Shown here: one piece after another, positions 1 through 9,635 of the stretch | Layout: the number at the start of each line of letters is the position of its first letter | Position numbering within the stretch: position 1 is the first letter of the stretch | Source: Vibrio xiamenensis | Lineage (GTDB): Bacteria > Pseudomonadota > Gammaproteobacteria > Enterobacterales > Vibrionaceae | Assembly: GCF_900100015.1 (NCBI RefSeq) | Contig: NZ_FNDD01000030.1 | Coordinates: 36,588 to 76,265 of the forward strand | DNA length: 39,678 nt | Direction of reading: 5' to 3' | The notes under the pieces: model-generated | Database searches by the model: none | Seen by the model: the letters and a program-made list of their open reading frames with translations, nothing else | What the model was told of the DNA's origin: nothing | Made by a program: the position numbers and the translations under genes

Positions 1-128
1 TACCCAGTGGGTAACATTGCTGCACCGTCTAAAAAAGTTACCCAGTGGGTAACATTGCCGTACCATCTAAAAAAGTTACCCAGTGGGTAACATTGCTGCA
101 TCGTCAAAATAGTTACCCAATGGGTAAC
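1..128. repeat. Tandem 38-bp repeats with 17-bp palindromes
   Basis: At least four copies of a near-perfect palindrome, GTTACCCAGTGGGTAAC, are seen: partial at 1-15, then 37-53, 75-91 and 112-128 (the last with A for G in the middle). They are 37-38 bp apart, and the 20-21 bp spacers are also conserved (attgctgca..gtctaaaaaa). The array probably continues off the left edge. A tandem array of direct repeats, each holding a dyad, is how F-plasmid sopC is built, and this window encodes a SopA/SopB-like ParA/ParB pair. A partition centromere is therefore a reasonable guess; replication iterons or a multi-copy operator for the pil operon, whose first gene starts 118 bp further on, are alternatives. 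Confidence 0.9.
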
Positions 129-246
129 TTTTACTCCAATTGCGATATGAGAAGAAAAGCAGTGCCGCTCTATTTGATTACCGCAGCATATAAAAGCAGT
201 CTTCGATTCGATTTAATTCTGGGGTTAACTACCTGCAGGATAAATT

Positions 247-1671
247 ATGAAATTAAAACTGATAGCTATCGCATTAGCTGCATCACTAAGCGGATGTGCT
301 GTATTTGATAACAGCGAAGTGGTGGAACCAGATAGCAATTTCCGTGTGGAGAAAGGATCACTTCGACAGCAAACCTTACTATTAGCTGATTATCTAGGTC
401 TAGAAACTATCTACTACCATCACTCAATTGCTAGAGAAGAAGACTACGAATTACGTTCTTCAAAACTAATCACGAGTGCAAAACAGAACAAGCAAACCGC
501 GTTAATCAATTTATATGCGAATACGCCATATATCCCATTGGTCGTGGGTAATGAAGTTACCATTTACCCAACCACCACCAGTACGATGCTTAGTAACCGA
601 GCTGCGTCATATGATGTGTATTTCCCGGCGAAACAAGTAATGGCAAACAATGGGACAAATAACAAATTAGAACTTGAACCAAAATCTGTCACAACCAAAG
701 TTGCCGCCGCGAAGGTGGATACTGCTATTAAGACAACAAACAAAGAAGCCGTAGGTTCGAAATCAGCTACTAGCAATTCAACTTCGAGCACAAAGAATCT
801 GACCGTAAAGCAGCAGTTTGATGAAGTGATGGCTCTAACAGCTAGCAAACTTGGCGATGTTGATACACCAACCAGTTCAACAAAGCAGACAGTTTTGGCT
901 AAGGGATCAGAGCCCAAGAAAATCACGAGCCTGAGAACTCTAAATAAAACTGGTACCGAAGCTTCTCTGCCAAAATCATCATCAACCAATACGAATAAAT
1001 TGAGCGAAGGCAATCAAGAATTAGTAAATCAAACAGGGAAGCCGACAGCAAAAGCACTTAGTCCAAAGACAGTCGAAACCAAGCAAGCAAAATCATTTAC
1101 TGCTTATAAAGGGCAAACCCTAAGGGATGTGTTTTCGCACTGGTTGCAAAAATTTGAAGTTGAGTCTGTGCACTACGATGTGAGCCAGCAACTGGCAACG
1201 CGCTTCAACCAGCCACTATCACAAAACATTTCCATTACCGCTTTAAATGAGCAAGAACTACTGCGCAAAGTAAATGATGTAATCACAGATGAAAGTCTTG
1301 GCTATTCATTTAAAGCAAGACTTGTACGAAAGGGTAAACAGTCTTCTGTAATCATCCACCAGTATCCATTTGATGAAGTCGAACTATTCAAAATTAAAGT
1401 CGGAACATTAAAAGATAACGCTTATGAACTGGCCAAACACTACGGGTACGCTCCGATTGAGGCTGAAGAAAAATATGCGGAATACTCATCCTGGGCGGTA
1501 AACATCAATCCAATCTCAGTTGTAGAAACAGAATTAGTCGTTGGTCCATACCCTCGAATTGCATTCTCGCGGCTATTTAAAAACTACAACGTGATGGCAC
1601 AAATCCAAGAATCAAACAAAACCATCTACTTCGTACCTAAGAATTCAGGGCTCGCTAATAATGGAAAATAA
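247..1671 (+). CDS. PilL, type IVb pilus lipoprotein
   Basis: A 474-residue outer-membrane lipoprotein that opens the type IVb pilus operon. The signal peptide ends in a lipobox (LSGC, Cys at about residue 17). A folded N-terminal part (about 30-115) is followed by a long Thr/Ser/Lys/Ala-rich linker (about 120-285) that probably spans periplasm or peptidoglycan. Two C-terminal modules follow (about 285-375 and 380-470). The last, with YELAKHYGY and VVGPYPRIAF, resembles the PilL domain of ICE pili (TIGR03748), and the one before it resembles TcpQ/PilL C-terminal domains. The ATG follows CAGGAT at a suitable distance. The gene overlaps pilN by 11 bp. It is longer than typical ICE PilL because of the linker. 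The family assignment rests mainly on position and architecture. Confidence 0.75.
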   Translation: MKLKLIAIALAASLSGCAVFDNSEVVEPDSNFRVEKGSLRQQTLLLADYLGLETIYYHHSIAREEDYELRSSKLITSAKQNKQTALINLYANTPYIPLVVGNEVTIYPTTTSTMLSNRAASYDVYFPAKQVMANNGTNNKLELEPKSVTTKVAAAKVDTAIKTTNKEAVGSKSATSNSTSSTKNLTVKQQFDEVMALTASKLGDVDTPTSSTKQTVLAKGSEPKKITSLRTLNKTGTEASLPKSSSTNTNKLSEGNQELVNQTGKPTAKALSPKTVETKQAKSFTAYKGQTLRDVFSHWLQKFEVESVHYDVSQQLATRFNQPLSQNISITALNEQELLRKVNDVITDESLGYSFKARLVRKGKQSSVIIHQYPFDEVELFKIKVGTLKDNAYELAKHYGYAPIEAEEKYAEYSSWAVNINPISVVETELVVGPYPRIAFSRLFKNYNVMAQIQESNKTIYFVPKNSGLANNGK

Positions 1672-3163
1672 GAAACTTTTGAAATATCTAACTTTGTCTA
1701 TTGCAGCGGCGTCGATTAGCGGTTGTGGATGGAATGGTTACTTACAGCATGAAGAAAGAACTGAGTTACAAAAGGCAGAGATTGATCGTATCAGTGCGTT
1801 GATGATGAGTACGGATGGGGCGATGTTTGTCGATGAACCACCGTTGTTATTCAAACCTAAAGAAGTTGATAACCGACCAGCATGGTTGATCAGACCAAAT
1901 ATCAATTTGAATATGGGTAGTAGCAAGCTGCCACTAAGTCAGCTTATGGCGGACCTTCGAAGCTTTGTGAATATTCATCCTATATACGGCGATGTGGACC
2001 ACAATACACCGATCCACGTAAACGCTGAAAATGCATCACTAGTGGATGTATTGGATTCAATCTCGGCTCAGCTCGATATCGCCTATAAAATCGATGATAA
2101 GCAAGTGATCTGGAGTAAGTACGATAGCCAGATTTTCCCATTAGAAACACTTATTGGTGATATGAAATTCGGAATGGGCTCTAGCTCTGGTGATTCTGAA
2201 GTTGAGCTAACCGATGGTGATAGTGGCGACTCTGACACAAGTGATTCAATCACTAGCTTACTGGAAGATTACGCAATGATCTCAGGTGAGTCATTGGAGC
2301 ATCTGACAAGCATTGAAAAATCCATAGGGCAAATTATCTCTGGTGACGTAAATGCTTCTGTTATTGCCAGTAAAGCCTCTGCGAGTTTGGTCGTGCGAGC
2401 GAGACCGTCTGCGTTAAAGCAGGTGCGTAATTACGTTGAAGCCGAAAACAAATCTCTGACCAAACAAGCATTACTGATGGTCAAGATCATTTCATTCGAG
2501 TCCTACCACAGCAATGGCAGCGGTATTAATTGGGACCTAGTTAAGAGTGCAACTCAGGGCTCAATCAACATGACAAGTTCTGGCGGCGTTAGCGTAACAG
2601 ACGGTTCCTATTTCCGCTTTGCACCGACTTTTGGTGGCTTAGATGGAAGTGCGGTACTGGTGAATGCTTTGGAACAACAGGGCAAAGTGAGTGTTTCAAA
2701 TAGCATACCTGTAACCGCTATGAATAACCGGCCAACACGATTCCAATACATTGATTCCGTGGGTTATGTATCGAACGTAGAAACAGAAACGGATGCGGAT
2801 ACAGATATCACTACGCAAAGCCTTGAAAAAGGTGTCGCCGAATCTGGTTACTCTATGTATACGTTATCGCGAATCTTAGATGACAAGATCATCCTTCAAA
2901 TCTCTTCAGAGCTATCAAATCTCACTGACTTCGAGACGACGACAGTTCAAGGTATTCAGACGAAAACGCCAGAATATGCAAAATCAATATTCTCTCAACC
3001 TAACGTCATTAAGAACGGCGAAACACTTGTCGTCAATGCCTACCAATATAAGAAGAGTTCAGCCGGTGATGAGAAGAATTTCGGCAATAAATGGTTTGGT
3101 AATAACAGCGGTGAAACTAAAACAGTGGACACGATTGTACTGATCACCCCAACAATCTTGTAA
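1661..3163 (+). CDS. PilN, type IVb pilus secretin lipoprotein
   Basis: A 500-residue secretin-family lipoprotein that forms the outer-membrane channel for the pilus. It begins with a signal peptide and lipobox (ISGC, Cys about 22). A short N0/STN-like region (about 90-150) is followed by an acidic Gly/Ser/Asp-rich loop (about 170-195) and the C-terminal secretin barrel. The barrel contains the conserved pattern VNALEQQGKVSVSNSIPV (about 335-355) and the terminal NGETLVVNAYQ...IVLITPTIL strand typical of secretins. The length matches R64/ICE PilN. The start overlaps the end of pilL, indicating translational coupling, and pilO follows after 9 bp. PilN partners with PilL in the outer membrane and with PilO/PilP across the periplasm. 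Confidence 0.88.
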   Translation: MENKKLLKYLTLSIAAASISGCGWNGYLQHEERTELQKAEIDRISALMMSTDGAMFVDEPPLLFKPKEVDNRPAWLIRPNINLNMGSSKLPLSQLMADLRSFVNIHPIYGDVDHNTPIHVNAENASLVDVLDSISAQLDIAYKIDDKQVIWSKYDSQIFPLETLIGDMKFGMGSSSGDSEVELTDGDSGDSDTSDSITSLLEDYAMISGESLEHLTSIEKSIGQIISGDVNASVIASKASASLVVRARPSALKQVRNYVEAENKSLTKQALLMVKIISFESYHSNGSGINWDLVKSATQGSINMTSSGGVSVTDGSYFRFAPTFGGLDGSAVLVNALEQQGKVSVSNSIPVTAMNNRPTRFQYIDSVGYVSNVETETDADTDITTQSLEKGVAESGYSMYTLSRILDDKIILQISSELSNLTDFETTTVQGIQTKTPEYAKSIFSQPNVIKNGETLVVNAYQYKKSSAGDEKNFGNKWFGNNSGETKTVDTIVLITPTIL

Positions 3164-3172
3164 CGGTGGACT

Positions 3173-4414
3173 ATGAATACAACCCGTATTTCGAAAGAAC
3201 TAACGCGTGATCTAGTCACCACAAAATTGGAGATGCTTAAAGGGGTAGAAGAAGAGCACTGCCGCTTTTTCATCATCGGTGACTCAGTAACGCTTTGTGC
3301 GCATAAGCAGCCAATTCTGATGGTTGCTGAGATGGTTCAGTCGCAACTTAAACCAATCTTTGGTCATAAGGGTTACCTGTATATCGAATGCATCGATGGT
3401 ACGAATGGACTCACTTACGAACTGCTTGAAGTACAAGACGACACAGTTCTAACGCATATAACGTTGACGAGTGAAGGGGATCTGTTTCGCGATTTAACTG
3501 CGCGATTAAGCGATTATGAAGGCTGCATCATCTCAGATTCAACGTGCATACCGATAATTGAAGATGTGCAAAACCTGTTAGATGAGCAACCAGATAGTAG
3601 CCATCTATTTTTGTTAGTTGAATACAACGGAAAGTTAATCGCGAAACCATCTACTGAAGCATCAAAGGATTTCCGTCTTCAAAACAGAAACCAGATTCTC
3701 AATGAATTAAGAACCATATCTCTTAAAGATAAGGCTCTCAAATTTATTGTTGTTCTCGGCTTTTCGGCAATGTCCTTATTTGCCGTTGAGTTCTTCAGGC
3801 CTGTTGAGGTGGTTTACAAAAAGGTATTCCAGAACGTCAACGAAGCGTATGAAAGTCATCATCGTGGTAAACCCTTTGCTCTCGTACTGCATGATTCTTT
3901 GAGACTTGTTGGAGAGATAGAAGAGGTGGAAGGGATTGAATGGTCCACAGTGAAATTAGAACGCGGCGAGCTATACGGCACATTCACAAATGTTGCTGGT
4001 GTTTCTATGGGTTACGTGAAAAGTAAGCTCGATGTAATCGAAGGGGCTGACTACAAGTTTGGTGCTGTACCAACGGTTTCGCTCACTAAGGAAACCGATC
4101 CTGAAGCATATATTGAGTACCACAAGGGCGTATATATGGACGCAAGAGAAGTGTTCTTTGCTTTCACTGCGGCCTTGAGCAATTTCGAAAACAGTCAAGC
4201 TACTATCAGTAACCTGAGCGAAGGGGCTGACGTTACAGCCATCATTGGCGGGGTAAAGGTTGATGGGCTGACACTCGAAGAGGTGCAGGATCTAATCACT
4301 TTAACAAACAGGGCGCCAATCTACGCAAACTCACTCTCTATTACTCATGGCGATAAGGGATTATTCAATCTCAATGCGTCATACAAAATCGTAGGAAAAC
4401 TAAAAAATGACTAA
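3173..4414 (+). CDS. PilO, type IVb pilus accessory protein
   Basis: A 413-residue bitopic inner-membrane protein. The N-terminal half (1-180) looks cytoplasmic and actin-like/accessory in style. One TM segment lies at about 186-205 (FIVVLGFSAMSLFAVEFF), followed by a periplasmic domain with a late coiled segment. Length, topology and position between the secretin and PilP match the PAP_PilO family of R64 and ICE type IVb pili, which forms part of the inner-membrane assembly platform. An ATG start 9 bp after pilN follows a GGTGG-like RBS. The 3' end overlaps pilP by 8 bp. Assignment is from family shape and gene order, as few residues in this family are diagnostic. Confidence 0.75.
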   Translation: MNTTRISKELTRDLVTTKLEMLKGVEEEHCRFFIIGDSVTLCAHKQPILMVAEMVQSQLKPIFGHKGYLYIECIDGTNGLTYELLEVQDDTVLTHITLTSEGDLFRDLTARLSDYEGCIISDSTCIPIIEDVQNLLDEQPDSSHLFLLVEYNGKLIAKPSTEASKDFRLQNRNQILNELRTISLKDKALKFIVVLGFSAMSLFAVEFFRPVEVVYKKVFQNVNEAYESHHRGKPFALVLHDSLRLVGEIEEVEGIEWSTVKLERGELYGTFTNVAGVSMGYVKSKLDVIEGADYKFGAVPTVSLTKETDPEAYIEYHKGVYMDAREVFFAFTAALSNFENSQATISNLSEGADVTAIIGGVKVDGLTLEEVQDLITLTNRAPIYANSLSITHGDKGLFNLNASYKIVGKLKND

Positions 4415-5138
4415 TACAAAAAGTGTTAACCAATTTCGACTGATATTAATGGTTATTGTCCTTATTGCAGTCGCAGCCGTGGCGTCTATGCGTAGTGGTT
4501 TACTTGATAATTTCTCTTACTTTAAGCCTAAGGTGCAAACCGCCAAAGACGTATACCGAACTGCGCCGCCGAAAGAAATCAGTATCCCTGAAGAGATGAA
4601 TGAAGTCGCGAATGCTGTGTATGCATCTAATGGTAAGTTCGCAAAACTAGCGTCCCTAAGAAAAGAAACTTCGCTTAAAGGCGATATCCTTGAGCATGCC
4701 AGTCGTGCGGGTATTACAGTCAATTTTGATGAAGAAGTGAAGGACACTAATGTTATTGCAGTTAACAACCGTTCTCCGCAACAAAGATCGCCTGAACAAG
4801 TCAGAACACTGCCGCAATTTCCTCGTCCAGATTTTAGCAAGACAGTAGACGAAGATGACCTAAATGAAAATGTTACAGTGTCACGAAATATTGTTATAAA
4901 AAATGCGCCTGTAGCGGTTTCGTTACCGGAGCCAACTTCCCGATTAAGTGAAGTCACATTCGGGTACCGCTTCTCCCTTGATAGTAATCAGATTGTAGTT
5001 CTGAAGATCGGTGACAGCTACTGGAACACGAACGATGAACATGAATTTGATGATCTAAAAATTGATTCTATTGGCAATGAAAGTGTTTGTGTCGTGGATA
5101 CCTTGGGTGAAAGCAAATGCCTAGGCTACAGAGGGTAG
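4407..5138 (+). CDS. PilP, type IVb pilus biogenesis protein
   Basis: A 243-residue inner-membrane anchored periplasmic protein. A TM segment near the N terminus (about 10-27, LILMVIVLIAVAAVASM) is followed by a long, probably flexible region. A small C-terminal domain (about 165-243) contains two cysteines (SVCVVDTLGESKC) that may form a disulfide. It is placed between pilO and pilQ exactly where pilP lies in R64 and in ICE pilus operons. PilP links the inner-membrane platform to the PilN secretin, comparable to GspC/PilP of other systems. It overlaps pilO by 8 bp and is followed by pilQ after 3 bp, so it is certainly co-transcribed. Confidence 0.7.
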   Translation: MTNTKSVNQFRLILMVIVLIAVAAVASMRSGLLDNFSYFKPKVQTAKDVYRTAPPKEISIPEEMNEVANAVYASNGKFAKLASLRKETSLKGDILEHASRAGITVNFDEEVKDTNVIAVNNRSPQQRSPEQVRTLPQFPRPDFSKTVDEDDLNENVTVSRNIVIKNAPVAVSLPEPTSRLSEVTFGYRFSLDSNQIVVLKIGDSYWNTNDEHEFDDLKIDSIGNESVCVVDTLGESKCLGYRG

Positions 5139-5141
5139 GGT

Positions 5142-6830
5142 ATGACGGAACAAAAAATATTCCAACTGCACGAGTTAAAACTTCTGGCCGATCGTTTGAA
5201 GTATGTATTGGTTGAAGAACGAAATGAGATTGGTGCGCTTACTTCGAAGAAAGAACTCATTGAGTTCATGTTCGAGAATAAGGATATCGTAATCAACCAA
5301 GTTGGTATGATTTATACGTGCGATCCATTTTCTCGCTCTCGTAATGAAGCGGTGACGCTGATTAAAAAATCTTTGGATGCCAATGCAGAAGTATTCTTAA
5401 CACCTTATGCGGTGGTTCATGAAGTACATGATGGTGAACTGCTTTTTCAGAGAGAAGCATCGTTACTTGCGGAAGATGAGTCTGCGGCGTCGAAGGCTGA
5501 AACGACACTGAATGAAATATTAGAAACCGCCGTCCGCCGCGGGGCATCGGATTTACACTTGATGCTCAGCCATGAAGGGATGAGGCTAGAGCTCCGTGAA
5601 GATGGCTTTCTGATCCCTAACTCTGATTTCTCTTTAAACTATAAAGATGCCTTGAGTGTTACAAACATCATTTACAAGCATGCTCGGGCATCCATCAAAA
5701 CGTTCAACATCAAGTCGATAATGAATGGCGCTTTCTTTGCCCACGTTCTAAAAGATGAGTACCGCTTTCGTGTGTCCTGGCAACCGTTGACGCTTGGTAT
5801 CGAGACAAAGAATCAGGCTTATGGTGAATCAGTTATCCGTGTATTAAAGCCACGTAACGCCAAACCCCTTGAAATTCACCAATTGAACTTCCCGCCATCT
5901 TTGATCGAAAGATTGCGTTTAAAGATGCGTCTGAAAGCGGGGGGGATTTTGATTGGCGGCCCTACTGGTTCAGGTAAATCGGATACGGCACACGCGCTAC
6001 TCGATTTGGTCGGAGAAGGACGAAAGATTACCTGTTTGGAAGATCCAGTGGAGACGGTCAATAGGCGTTTTCGCCAAGTTGAAGTCATTCCGTCTGATGA
6101 AGAATTCAATATGGGCGCGAACTTGAAAAACCAGTTACGCCAGGATGACGATGTTGTTTTGGTTGGTGAGATCCGTGATAACGCAACGGCGAGTACCGCT
6201 TGTCAGATTGCGATGAACGGCCACTTACTATTGGCAACAATCCATATTGATAATGCTATGGATGCGTATAACTACTTGGTTAAGTTCTTGGGTTTAAGCC
6301 CAATTCAGGTAGCAAGTGACTCGTTTGCGACTGTGTGGATGTGTCAACGCTTGGCGAGCGTTAGTTGCCCACATTGTTCGATACCATTTAGTGATGAGCC
6401 TGATAGTGACCGTAAACAAATTGCGTCTGCGGCAATGCGAGTTGGTGGGTATAGCACCGAGGGGGTTCGTTTCCGAAATGTTGATGGTTGCCCTGAATGT
6501 AATGCAAAAGGGGCGCCGGGTATCAAAGGGCGTATCCCTGTAATGGAAGTGATTGAAATCGATTCATTTGGCAAGGAATGTATTCTTAGCGGTGATCTGA
6601 CTGCTTGGAAGAAACACTTAGTCAGTAATGGGTGGAAGTCGCTTGCTGACCATGCACGATTGCTTGTTGCTAATGGTGTTATTTCACCGGAAGTTGCATT
6701 TGAGCAAGTAGGGGATATCTCGACGACGAATTCTGGGTATGTGGCCAAGTACGAAGACCTATTCAAAGGTGATAATTCAGGTGGCTACTATGACCGATTT
6801 AAGCAGTTAGGTGAGGTGCCAGTTGTTTGA
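5142..6830 (+). CDS. PilQ, type IVb pilus assembly ATPase
   Basis: A 562-residue GspE/PilB-type secretion ATPase that powers pilin polymerisation from the cytoplasm. The N-terminal domain (1-115) is followed by the ATPase core: ASDLHL (about 144-149, N2 domain), Walker A GGPTGSGKS (about 271-279), Asp box EDPVE, Walker B with LVGEIRD (about 340) and the His box ATIHID. Two CxxC pairs (CPHC about 409, CPEC about 450) form the zinc site typical of extension ATPases, although R64-type PilQ often has a degenerate version. No separate PilT retraction ATPase is visible. It follows pilP after 3 bp and overlaps the pilR frame at its 3' end. Confidence 0.92.
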   Translation: MTEQKIFQLHELKLLADRLKYVLVEERNEIGALTSKKELIEFMFENKDIVINQVGMIYTCDPFSRSRNEAVTLIKKSLDANAEVFLTPYAVVHEVHDGELLFQREASLLAEDESAASKAETTLNEILETAVRRGASDLHLMLSHEGMRLELREDGFLIPNSDFSLNYKDALSVTNIIYKHARASIKTFNIKSIMNGAFFAHVLKDEYRFRVSWQPLTLGIETKNQAYGESVIRVLKPRNAKPLEIHQLNFPPSLIERLRLKMRLKAGGILIGGPTGSGKSDTAHALLDLVGEGRKITCLEDPVETVNRRFRQVEVIPSDEEFNMGANLKNQLRQDDDVVLVGEIRDNATASTACQIAMNGHLLLATIHIDNAMDAYNYLVKFLGLSPIQVASDSFATVWMCQRLASVSCPHCSIPFSDEPDSDRKQIASAAMRVGGYSTEGVRFRNVDGCPECNAKGAPGIKGRIPVMEVIEIDSFGKECILSGDLTAWKKHLVSNGWKSLADHARLLVANGVISPEVAFEQVGDISTTNSGYVAKYEDLFKGDNSGGYYDRFKQLGEVPVV

Positions 6831-7902
6831 TCAGATCTTTGATAATTTTCAGAGCTTACGAAGCAGTAACGCGGCCAAAAAGAACCGCTTTAAGCGCGAC
6901 GAAGAAATTCGGGTACTTGAAGACTGGAATTCGCTCGCTGAAATAGGGCAGAAAACGATAGATATAGCACGGGACCTCAAAAATAACCCATCTGTTCGAG
7001 TCTCCAATTTCTGGAATCGAGTATGGGTACTTGAGAACGAAGGTTTGCCGTTAACACCATGCTTTGAAGAATTCTTCAGCCCGACGACCGCGCATTTGCT
7101 TGGTGTTGCGAATGACAATGGCACAATTTACGAAGCGACTAAAATACTATCTCAGCCAGAAAACGTCAGCCAAGGGTTTGTGAAGGCGTTTTTCACCAAG
7201 AATCTTATGATGATACTGTATTTGGTTTCTTGTTTGGCGATTGGCGCGGCAAAATATCCATCGTTCGCGGGGTTATATGAAGATGCTAATGGGCGTATCG
7301 ATGACTGGGTGTTTATTGCTAAGGCCGGGTATTACATTTCTTCATTTCTTTATCACTACGGCTTAGTGATTGTATGTATTGCTCTTGTGTTGATATACAT
7401 ACTGCATACCAGCATATCGAATTGGATAGGGGTTAAGCGAAACAAAATGTCTCACCGGCTATCGGTATATAAAACCGTGCGCTATATAGAGTCGGCCAAC
7501 CTATTTCGTATGCTTGCGTTGCTACGAAAAATTGGGGTACCGATAATTGACTCGTTAAGTTTCGCGCAAGGCTCAAAGGATAAGTATACAGTGAGTCTGG
7601 TCAAACCGCTTTATGAAGGTGTTTCGCGGGGTGATGACTTATACACGGTGATCACTGCTGACGGTTTACTCGATGCTGAAGAAAACTCGATTGTCGCAGC
7701 CATCCTGCAGCGAGCTCCCGGGCAAGATGTAGAGCTATTTGAAAAGACTGCTGGGCGCATTCAAGTACGCTATCGACGAATAATGGACAAGATGGCACTG
7801 CAGTTTAAAGTGTTTGGGTGGACGTTGATATGTATTATCGTCGCTGCAGCCGGGGTAGGGGATATGTTGGCGAAGATCGCGTTGGTAAATTCTGCCATGT
7901 GA
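6811..7902 (+). CDS. PilR, type IVb pilus inner-membrane protein
   Basis: A GspF/PilC-family inner-membrane platform protein of up to 363 residues. Three hydrophobic segments are seen (about 130-150, 175-205 and 335-355). A T2SSF-like cytoplasmic segment lies between them (FRMLALLRKIGVPIIDSLSFA, about 230-250). The ATPase PilQ works against this protein to insert pilin subunits. The GTG at 6811 overlaps the end of pilQ by 20 bp; a TTG at 6823 preceded by GGTGAGG is an equally possible start, removing four residues. In related operons pilS follows directly. Here the next 8.4 kb is a cassette array, and pilS begins only at 16524. Confidence 0.88.
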   Translation: MRCQLFDQIFDNFQSLRSSNAAKKNRFKRDEEIRVLEDWNSLAEIGQKTIDIARDLKNNPSVRVSNFWNRVWVLENEGLPLTPCFEEFFSPTTAHLLGVANDNGTIYEATKILSQPENVSQGFVKAFFTKNLMMILYLVSCLAIGAAKYPSFAGLYEDANGRIDDWVFIAKAGYYISSFLYHYGLVIVCIALVLIYILHTSISNWIGVKRNKMSHRLSVYKTVRYIESANLFRMLALLRKIGVPIIDSLSFAQGSKDKYTVSLVKPLYEGVSRGDDLYTVITADGLLDAEENSIVAAILQRAPGQDVELFEKTAGRIQVRYRRIMDKMALQFKVFGWTLICIIVAAAGVGDMLAKIALVNSAM

Positions 7903-7993
7903 TACAGGGGCAGCATACAGGATACCTAATTGCACTATGGTTGTTATGTTCATGATAAACATTCAAAATTACTAACGTATCGGGGTTTTTAAT

Positions 7994-8614
7994 TTGGAAA
8001 TTGATGTAAATGCTGTGACTTTGATAGCTGGTGGAATTGGTGCTACTGGCTCAATTGCAGGAGCAATCGCTGGTGCTTTACTCGGTATTAAATTAAGTAA
8101 TACCAAGCCAGATATTGATGTGTTTGTTGACCATAAAGCTTGGATGTACTATCCATCTCGAGGGTTCGCAATGTATTAACCAGTCACGGTAATTAATGAA
8201 GGTTCTAAGTCAGGGACAATAAAAGATTTCGAAGTTACTCTAACTTCACCAACAAAGCAGAGTTGGAATCTAAAGTTCAGCGACTTTGGTATTGATACCA
8301 GTGATGATTCAAGTGCTTCTTGGGGAAAAGGGAAAGATGCTCGTCCAATTCTTTGTCATGGAAAGTCCGGTAATCAATACATATTGAGACTTGAAAACTT
8401 CGACTTAATGAGTTGTGGTAGATCTGATGTGGAAATAGTTGCTGGTAAATATGAAATCACTCTTGATGTTTTAGATCGAAAAGGCAAAACATTCATATCG
8501 AAGACTTATACTTTAACTGTCGGGAGTGAAGCCAAAGGTCAATTGACCTTATGCCGGAATGATCCCCAAAGACTTACAAGCTTTTATTTTGGTATATCGG
8601 AGTGCGCGGACTGA
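7994..8614 (+). pseudogene. Cassette gene broken by an in-frame stop
   Basis: A single reading frame starts at TTG 7994 and encodes a glycine-rich TM helix near the N terminus (VTLIAGGIGATGSIAGAIAGALLG). It is interrupted by one TAA at 8177-8179 (codon 62, in MY*PVTVINEG) and then stays open in the same frame to TGA 8612-8614. Without the stop it would give a protein of about 206 residues with one N-terminal membrane anchor and a beta-rich soluble domain. I do not recognise the family. The stop most likely arose by a point change in a tyrosine codon, consistent with YYP elsewhere in the same protein. It is the first cassette of the array and its attC is the one split by the IS110 element. Confidence 0.6.
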
Positions 8615-8647
8615 GCATAGCCTAACAAACGACTATGGCGTCAATAG

Positions 8648-9604
8648 CTAATTTTTAGCTATGTTTTCATCCCACATGACGCCATCTCTTAGCATCGAAT
8701 TTAGGATAACTACCATCTTTCGCACACATGCAATGATAGCGACTTTTTTAGGTTTCCCTGCTTCAACAAGCCGAGAATAGGTCGCCTTAAAAACGGGATT
8801 ACATTGCATGGCTGACATCATCGCCATGTATAAGACGGTTCGTACTTGAGCCCGTCCTCCTTGGATAACCCGCTTACCTTTGTAGCGCCCACTTTCTCGA
8901 GTAATTGGTGCGACACCTATGAGTGAAGCTGCTTGCTTGTTGGTAATGTAACCGAGTTCAGGTACGTTGCTAATTATCGATGCCGCAGCGATGTTTCCTA
9001 TGCCGGGCACACTTTGCAAGATAGTATTTTTAGATTGATACTCAGGACTATCTTCAATGAGCTTTACGAGTTTTTCTTCTAGCTTTGTGATTTGATTTTT
9101 CATTGCTGTAAGCATTGGTTTGATGGTCGAATGTAGCGTCTTGGGTAGTATTTGCATTCGGTTTTTCTCCATCGTTTGCATTGATAGAAGTTGATTTCGT
9201 CGAATGACTAAGTCACTCATTAAACGTATGTTTTTCGCTTTAATGATAGTGAGTTCCGGCTTAATGGCCTCACCATAGTGAGCAATTAGCTCAGCGTCTA
9301 ATCGGTCATTTTTGGCTCTCCGTCCAATCGCGCCGGCAAAGCGTTTGATATGAACAGGGTTTGCTCGAACGATTGGTAATTTGGCTTCAACACAAGCTAA
9401 AACAAACGGCATTTCTAATCGACCTGTCGCTTCGATAACGATACGCTGCGGATTGTGTTTTTTGATGGTAGTTAAGGCTTGTTTGATACCCTTGTCGTTG
9501 TTTGGCACGGTAAAAAAGAGATCGAGTGGACGGATGTAAATGTCGAGCTGTGATTTACCTGTATCAACACCGATATTAATGTTTTGAAGTGTGTTTGTAT
9601 TCAT
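8648..9604 (-). CDS. IS110-family DEDD transposase
   Basis: A 318-residue recombinase that moves its element through a circular form using an RNA-guided mechanism described for IS110/IS1111 elements. The N-terminal RuvC-like DEDD domain carries D14 (IGVDTGK), E58 (VIEATG), and D100/D103 (KNDRLDAE). The C-terminal Transposase_20 domain begins near the helix-hairpin-helix-like SVPGIGNIAAASI (about 214-226) and contains ASLIGVAP and GGRAQVRTVLYM. The size is normal for the family and the frame is intact, so it may be active. It lies opposite in direction to all cassette genes. The 207 bp upstream of its start encode the predicted guide RNA. Confidence 0.93.
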   Translation of the reverse strand: MNTNTLQNINIGVDTGKSQLDIYIRPLDLFFTVPNNDKGIKQALTTIKKHNPQRIVIEATGRLEMPFVLACVEAKLPIVRANPVHIKRFAGAIGRRAKNDRLDAELIAHYGEAIKPELTIIKAKNIRLMSDLVIRRNQLLSMQTMEKNRMQILPKTLHSTIKPMLTAMKNQITKLEEKLVKLIEDSPEYQSKNTILQSVPGIGNIAAASIISNVPELGYITNKQAASLIGVAPITRESGRYKGKRVIQGGRAQVRTVLYMAMMSAMQCNPVFKATYSRLVEAGKPKKVAIIACVRKMVVILNSMLRDGVMWDENIAKN

Positions 9605-9635
9605 AATAAGCTAACTCTTGCTTGCGAAATGCGGG

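Noticed and set aside
45..308. Open frame across the tandem repeats
   Set aside because: It is built from the repeat unit and the pilL leader, overlaps the true pilL start in another frame and has no RBS or family features.
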